Assembly: GCA_904398655.1 (NCBI GenBank)
Contig: CAJFPF010000055.1
Coordinates: 1 to 64,000, forward strand
Direction: 5' to 3'
Length of the DNA: 64,000 nt
Source: an uncultured Anaerotruncus sp.
GTDB taxonomy: Bacteria > Bacillota > Clostridia > Oscillospirales > Ruminococcaceae
A program made the position numbers and the translations under genes. This document shows positions 60,525-64,000 of this stretch, one piece after another (within the stretch, counting starts at the first letter, position 1; each line of letters begins with the position of its first letter). The notes beneath the pieces were generated by a model. The model did not search any database and was not told the origin of the DNA. It saw only the letters and a program-made list of their open reading frames with translations.

Positions 60525-60923
60525 ATGATATCTTCCCAAATAAGAGCTATCCTTCCCTACGATCTCTCCGCAGTATGGAGGGCTGTCACGGATATAAAAA
60601 ATTATGGAGCATGGCGTAGTGATCTAAGTCATGTAGAAGTAAAGGGAAAGCAGCAATTTATAGAATATACAAAGTCCGGTTATGCGACAAACTTTGTAAC
60701 GACCCAAATAGATTCCCTAAAGCAGTGGGAGTTTGATTTAGAGAACGGCAATATGAGAGGGCACTGGATCGGAATTTTTCAACAGAAGGGGAGTGGAACA
60801 GAGGTCATATTTACAGAATATGTGACGATAAAGAAATTCTTCCTGAAGCCCTTTGTTAAGCTTTATTTAAAAAGGCAACAGAAACAATTCCTTTTAGATT
60901 TGAAAAATTACCTTCATAGCTGA
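60525..60923 (+). CDS. SRPBCC family protein
   Basis: The 132-residue protein resembles the SRPBCC/polyketide-cyclase fold: [19 protein letters not shown] at the start, [12 protein letters not shown] and [18 protein letters not shown] strands, and a C-terminal helix ending [11 protein letters not shown]. The fold binds hydrophobic ligands; no specific function can be given. GGAGG eight bases before ATG 60525 sets the start. It stands between tsf and pyrH, where no gene normally occurs, and is more AT-rich than its neighbours, which suggests a later insertion. Confidence 0.78.
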   Translation: MISSQIRAILPYDLSAVWRAVTDIKNYGAWRSDLSHVEVKGKQQFIEYTKSGYATNFVTTQIDSLKQWEFDLENGNMRGHWIGIFQQKGSGTEVIFTEYVTIKKFFLKPFVKLYLKRQQKQFLLDLKNYLHS

Positions 60924-61015
60924 TTGGGAATTCCTCCTGTAGAGGAGGCGACGCAATACCTTTTGCTAGAGATCCCTTTCATGTTAAGTTTTTCCAACTT
61001 CCTGCCGCCTTTCTC

Positions 61016-61044
61016 TTTACTTTGCCGAGGGATTATTGTAAAAT
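61016..61044 (+). promoter_or_regulatory. Candidate promoter of pyrH-frr-uppS-cdsA
   Basis: TTTACT at 61016-61021 and TAAAAT at 61039-61044 with a 17-base spacer, 53 bases before pyrH. Confidence 0.6.
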
Positions 61045-61096
61045 AAGTAGAGCATTTGTGTTGACAATTTCGAAAATAACGGCTTGGAGGAACAAC

Positions 61097-61819
61097 ATGT
61101 CGGTCAAATATCAGAGAGTCCTATTGAAGCTCAGCGGGGAAGCCTTAGCTGGGGATAAAAAATTTGGTATTGATTATGATGTAGTTTCTAACATCTGTAG
61201 GAGCATTAAAAAATGTGTAGAGCTTGGAGTACAGATGGGGATTGTTGTGGGCGGCGGAAACTTCTTCCGGGGCAGAAATGCTGGAGAAATGGATCGTACG
61301 CGAGCAGATCACATGGGAATGTTGGCTACCGTCATGAATTCCCTGGCCCTGGCGGATGCTCTAGAGCAATTGGGAGTTCAGGTGAGAGTTCAAACGGCAA
61401 TCACGATGCAGCAGATTGCGGAGCCTTACATTCGTAATCGTGCAATCCGGCATCTAGAAAAAGGTAGAGTTGTAATTTTTGGCTGCGGGACAGGTAACCC
61501 ATTCTTTTCCACCGACACAGCTTCTAGCCTACGGGCTGCGGAAATTGATGCTGATGTTATCTTAAAGGCTACAATGGTGGACGGTGTCTATGATAAAGAT
61601 CCCAACCGTTTTTCAGATGCTGTTCGGTATGAGGCTCTTTCCTTCCAGGAGGTCTTGGAGAAGGGATTGGGGGTCATGGACAGCACCGCGGCGGCCATGT
61701 GCCGGGATAACCACATTCCAGTTTTGGTCTTTAGCCTGAGCAATCCAGATAACATTTTGGATGCAGTGCTTGGGAAAAATATCGGTACAATTGTCAAGGA
61801 GGATGAAACAGATGAATGA
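61097..61819 (+). CDS. pyrH: UMP kinase PyrH
   Basis: The 240-residue hexameric kinase shows [52 protein letters not shown] and the [12 protein letters not shown] phosphate-binding segment. It phosphorylates UMP to UDP in pyrimidine nucleotide synthesis. GGAGG at 61086-61090 fixes ATG 61097. Its end overlaps frr by eight bases. Confidence 0.98.
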   Translation: MSVKYQRVLLKLSGEALAGDKKFGIDYDVVSNICRSIKKCVELGVQMGIVVGGGNFFRGRNAGEMDRTRADHMGMLATVMNSLALADALEQLGVQVRVQTAITMQQIAEPYIRNRAIRHLEKGRVVIFGCGTGNPFFSTDTASSLRAAEIDADVILKATMVDGVYDKDPNRFSDAVRYEALSFQEVLEKGLGVMDSTAAAMCRDNHIPVLVFSLSNPDNILDAVLGKNIGTIVKEDETDE

Positions 61820-62366
61820 GCGTCTGAAGGCCTACAACGAAAAAATGGAGAAGACCATCCGGGTGCTGGAGAATGAGTTCGCAGCGATCCGAGCCGGGCG
61901 GGCCAATCCAGCAGTGTTAGACAAGGTAACCGTAGACTATTACGGAACCCCCACACCCATTCAGGCTGTGGCTGCAATTTCTGTTGCAGAGGCCCGTATT
62001 CTGGTCATCCAGCCATGGGATAAGTCCACTTTGAAGGCAATTGAAAAGGCAATCCAAGCTTCTGACATCGGGATCAACCCCACCAATGATGGGTCTGTGA
62101 TTCGCGTGGTTTTTCCTCCCCTTACAGAGGAACGCAGAAAGGACATCTGCAAGCAGATTCGCAAGCAGGGGGAAGAATCCAAAGTTGCGATCCGCTCTAT
62201 TCGCCGGGATGCCAATGACAAATTTAAAGCTTTAAAGAAATCCAGCGAAATTAGTGAAGATGACCAGAAGGACCTGGAAGATGAGATCCAGAAACTGACA
62301 GATAAGTTCTGCAAACGGATTGATGAGCTCTCTGCCAAGAAAGAAAAAGAGATCATGGAAGTCTAA
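61812..62366 (+). CDS. frr: Ribosome recycling factor
   Basis: A 184-residue protein of usual RRF length: [47 protein letters not shown] and [13 protein letters not shown]. With EF-G it splits the post-termination ribosome. AAGGAGG at 61796-61802 directly abuts ATG 61803 and is nine bases from ATG 61812, so the latter is chosen. Translation is coupled to pyrH. Confidence 0.97.
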   Translation: MNERLKAYNEKMEKTIRVLENEFAAIRAGRANPAVLDKVTVDYYGTPTPIQAVAAISVAEARILVIQPWDKSTLKAIEKAIQASDIGINPTNDGSVIRVVFPPLTEERRKDICKQIRKQGEESKVAIRSIRRDANDKFKALKKSSEISEDDQKDLEDEIQKLTDKFCKRIDELSAKKEKEIMEV

Positions 62367-62390
62367 TTGGATTAAAACGGGAGGAGCTAC

Positions 62391-63119
62391 ATGGCCAAAT
62401 CGTCCCTAGCAAATATTCCCCTAGAACAGTTGCCCACACATATTGGCATCATTATGGATGGCAATGGGCGGTGGGCCAAGAAGAGGGGATTGCCGCGGAA
62501 TGTTGGGCATCGCCAAGGCGCACAAACCTTTGAAAAAATTGCAAAGTACTGTCGAGAGATTGGCATACGCTATTTGACGGCGTATGCCTTCTCCACGGAA
62601 AATTGGAAACGCCCACAAGATGAAGTGGACACCATCACGGACATGATGCGCCGTTACCTCAAGGAGGCATTCCAACATCCTGATGAGAACATTCGTCTCT
62701 GCTTTTTGGGGGATTTACGACGTATGCCTCAGGATATCCAAGAGATGATGTCAGAAATTGCGGAAAAAAGTGCAGATCGGACAGGAATCACGGTCAATAT
62801 CGCTGTTAATTATGGCGGCCGAGATGAGATCGTCCATGCTGCGCGCAAATTGGCACAATCCTGTTTAGATGGGAAACTATCTCCTGAACAGATCGATGAG
62901 GGATGTTTTGCCAACCAGCTCTATACAGCTGGACAACCAGATCCTGATTTGATTATCCGCCCCAGCGGTGAACTGCGCCTCTCCAATTTTTTGCTTTGGC
63001 AGGCCGCCTATGCGGAGTTCGTATTTTTAAATGTTCTGTGGCCGGACTTTTCGCCTGCCGATCTTGATGAAGCAATTTTGCAGTATCTGCACCGCTCCCG
63101 GCGCTTTGGGGGCATCTAA
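62391..63119 (+). CDS. uppS: Isoprenyl transferase (undecaprenyl diphosphate synthase)
   Basis: The 242-residue cis-prenyltransferase shows HIGIIMDGNGRWAKKRGLPR with the catalytic Asp, GHRQGAQTF, YLTAYAFSTENWKRP, VNIAVNYGGRDEI, and the late DLIIRPSGELRLSNFLLWQ. It extends farnesyl diphosphate to the C55 carrier lipid of wall synthesis. ATG 62391 has GGGAGGAG upstream. A CCGTATT/AATACGG hairpin separates it from cdsA. Confidence 0.97.
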   Translation: MAKSSLANIPLEQLPTHIGIIMDGNGRWAKKRGLPRNVGHRQGAQTFEKIAKYCREIGIRYLTAYAFSTENWKRPQDEVDTITDMMRRYLKEAFQHPDENIRLCFLGDLRRMPQDIQEMMSEIAEKSADRTGITVNIAVNYGGRDEIVHAARKLAQSCLDGKLSPEQIDEGCFANQLYTAGQPDPDLIIRPSGELRLSNFLLWQAAYAEFVFLNVLWPDFSPADLDEAILQYLHRSRRFGGI

Positions 63120-63123
63120 ACAA

Positions 63124-63144
63124 CCGTATTCCCGCACAATACGG
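63124..63144 (+). other. Intercistronic hairpin between uppS and cdsA
   Basis: CCGTATT and AATACGG pair perfectly around a seven-base loop. No T-tract follows, so transcription into cdsA should continue. Confidence 0.55.
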
Positions 63145-63186
63145 AAGTCAATTGGAAAGTCCGTGCGGCAGTGAGGAGTATCCTGT

Positions 63187-64000
63187 ATGAAGGTGCGCAT
63201 TATCAGTTCTTTGGTATTGCTGATCATCCTTTCAATTGTTTTATTGTTGTTTGATACGCTGGCACTCAATTTAGTAATTGCATTTGTCTCTCTGTTAGCA
63301 GTCCATGAATTGCTTTCTGCTGTAGGGTGCCTTCAATACCGCCTACTGACCGCGCTCTCTCTGTGTTTTTCCGCCATTGTCCCATTTCTTTCCATTGAGC
63401 CAGTTGTTCATGGGATGCCTGTGATCTGTTACCTCTATGTGGTGGCACTTTTCTTGTTGCTATTGCGACACCATCAGCAGATTCATGTGGAACAGATTGC
63501 TATGAGCTTGATGTTTAGCCTTCTGGTTCCCTTTTCTTTCTCAACAATCATTTTTATCCGCGACCAGCAGGGCATTGCTTTGGGGATCTTCTATATTGCG
63601 GTCACTTTAGGCAGCGCCTGGCTGTCGGATACAGGGGCCTATTTCTCTGGGCGTCTATTTGGAAAGCATAAATTAGCACCCTACGTTAGCCCTAAAAAGA
63701 CAGTAGAAGGTGCTGTTGGCGGCGTGGTTGTTTCAGAAGTGTTGATGTTGGGGATCGCTTGGTTATGCGCAACGGTTGCGGAACATTTTGGGGCACCCAT
63801 CCAAATCCATTACGGACGGCTGCTTTTGATTGTCCCGGTTCTTTCTGTCATCAGCATTCTGGGGGATCTGTCCGCTTCCGTCATCAAACGTCAATATGGC
63901 GTGAAAGATTATGGCTCTATCATTCCAGGGCATGGGGGAATTATGGATCGTTTTGATAGTGCCCTGATGGTGGCTCCCTTGGTCTATCTTTTAAGTCAAT
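63187..64000 (+). CDS. cdsA: Phosphatidate cytidylyltransferase CdsA (cut by window end)
   Basis: The frame from ATG 63187 stays open to the end of the window (271 codons) and encodes a membrane protein with about seven hydrophobic segments. It carries the CDS signature: WLSDTGAYFSGRLFGKHKLA near residue 144, SPKKTVEGAVGG, and the late GDLSASVIKRQYGVKDYGSI with PGHGGIMDRFDS. The enzyme makes CDP-diacylglycerol from phosphatidate and CTP, the branch point of phospholipid synthesis. The family's usual length suggests that only a few residues are missing. GAGGAG lies upstream of the ATG. Confidence 0.95.
   Translation, partial: MKVRIISSLVLLIILSIVLLLFDTLALNLVIAFVSLLAVHELLSAVGCLQYRLLTALSLCFSAIVPFLSIEPVVHGMPVICYLYVVALFLLLLRHHQQIHVEQIAMSLMFSLLVPFSFSTIIFIRDQQGIALGIFYIAVTLGSAWLSDTGAYFSGRLFGKHKLAPYVSPKKTVEGAVGGVVVSEVLMLGIAWLCATVAEHFGAPIQIHYGRLLLIVPVLSVISILGDLSASVIKRQYGVKDYGSIIPGHGGIMDRFDSALMVAPLVYLLSQ

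Overview
The window reads as a chromosomal segment of a spore-forming, Gram-positive anaerobe of the Clostridia. The basis is spoIIGA-sigE, sigG, spoVG, dpaAB, yunB and ymxH homologues, two tRNA-sensing T-box leaders, a tetrahydrofolate riboswitch, a reverse rubrerythrin, a LexA/DinR-type SOS box, strong AGGAGG ribosome sites and many TTG/GTG starts. GC content near 50 % and the gene families would suit the Oscillospirales (Flavonifractor/Oscillibacter-like gut bacteria); that placement is inference. I saw no rRNA, tRNA, CRISPR array, insertion sequence or prophage.

Layout. 1-5.2 kb: end of rpmE, a GNAT acetyltransferase, a pseudouridine synthase, a polar amino-acid ABC transporter whose binding protein looks circularly permuted, and a YmdB-type phosphodiesterase. 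5.3-10.3 kb: an orphan peptide-binding lipoprotein, an Asp23/Gls24 protein with FakA, BioY and a HAD hydrolase. 10.3-19.2 kb: alanine T-box with alaS, HIT protein, brnQ, a YqzL-like peptide, recO, mutS2. 19.3-21.5 kb (minus strand): a radical-SAM plus DUF4130 DNA-repair-like pair behind a perfect SOS box. 21.6-28 kb: M20 dipeptidase, DUF1848 protein, Pro-rich DUF4397 protein, riboswitch-controlled folT, a split ThrE exporter, yunB. 28-38.8 kb: ligA, yfmF-yfmH, lgt, rplU-rpmA-obg-mrnC, a ferredoxin-type aldo/keto reductase, reverse rubrerythrin. 38.8-46.7 kb: murC, spoVG, D-Ala-D-Ala carboxypeptidase, dpaAB, an exported protein, an aminopeptidase P, sepF. 46.7-49.8 kb: a second T-box, read as phenylalanine-specific, ahead of one gene that fuses a sugar-phosphate-isomerase-like TIM barrel to an acyl/aryl-CoA ligase. 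49.8-55.2 kb: Cys-rich protein, spoIIGA-sigE, cca, a MarR/RNHCP pair and sigG. 55.2-64 kb: a lipoprotein with an NSS symporter, a GNAT protein, ymxH, and the conserved rpsB-tsf-pyrH-frr-uppS-cdsA cluster with an SRPBCC gene inserted.

The most interesting points are the permuted binding protein (2007-2861), the Phe T-box controlling a TIM-barrel/CoA-ligase fusion (46779-49698; hypothesis: scavenging an aryl acid for phenylalanine synthesis) and the SOS-controlled radical-SAM repair pair (19348-21532). Several convergent gene pairs share very long, near-perfect palindromic terminators that reach into the stop codons.

All family names come from recognising motifs by eye; no database search or folding program was run.
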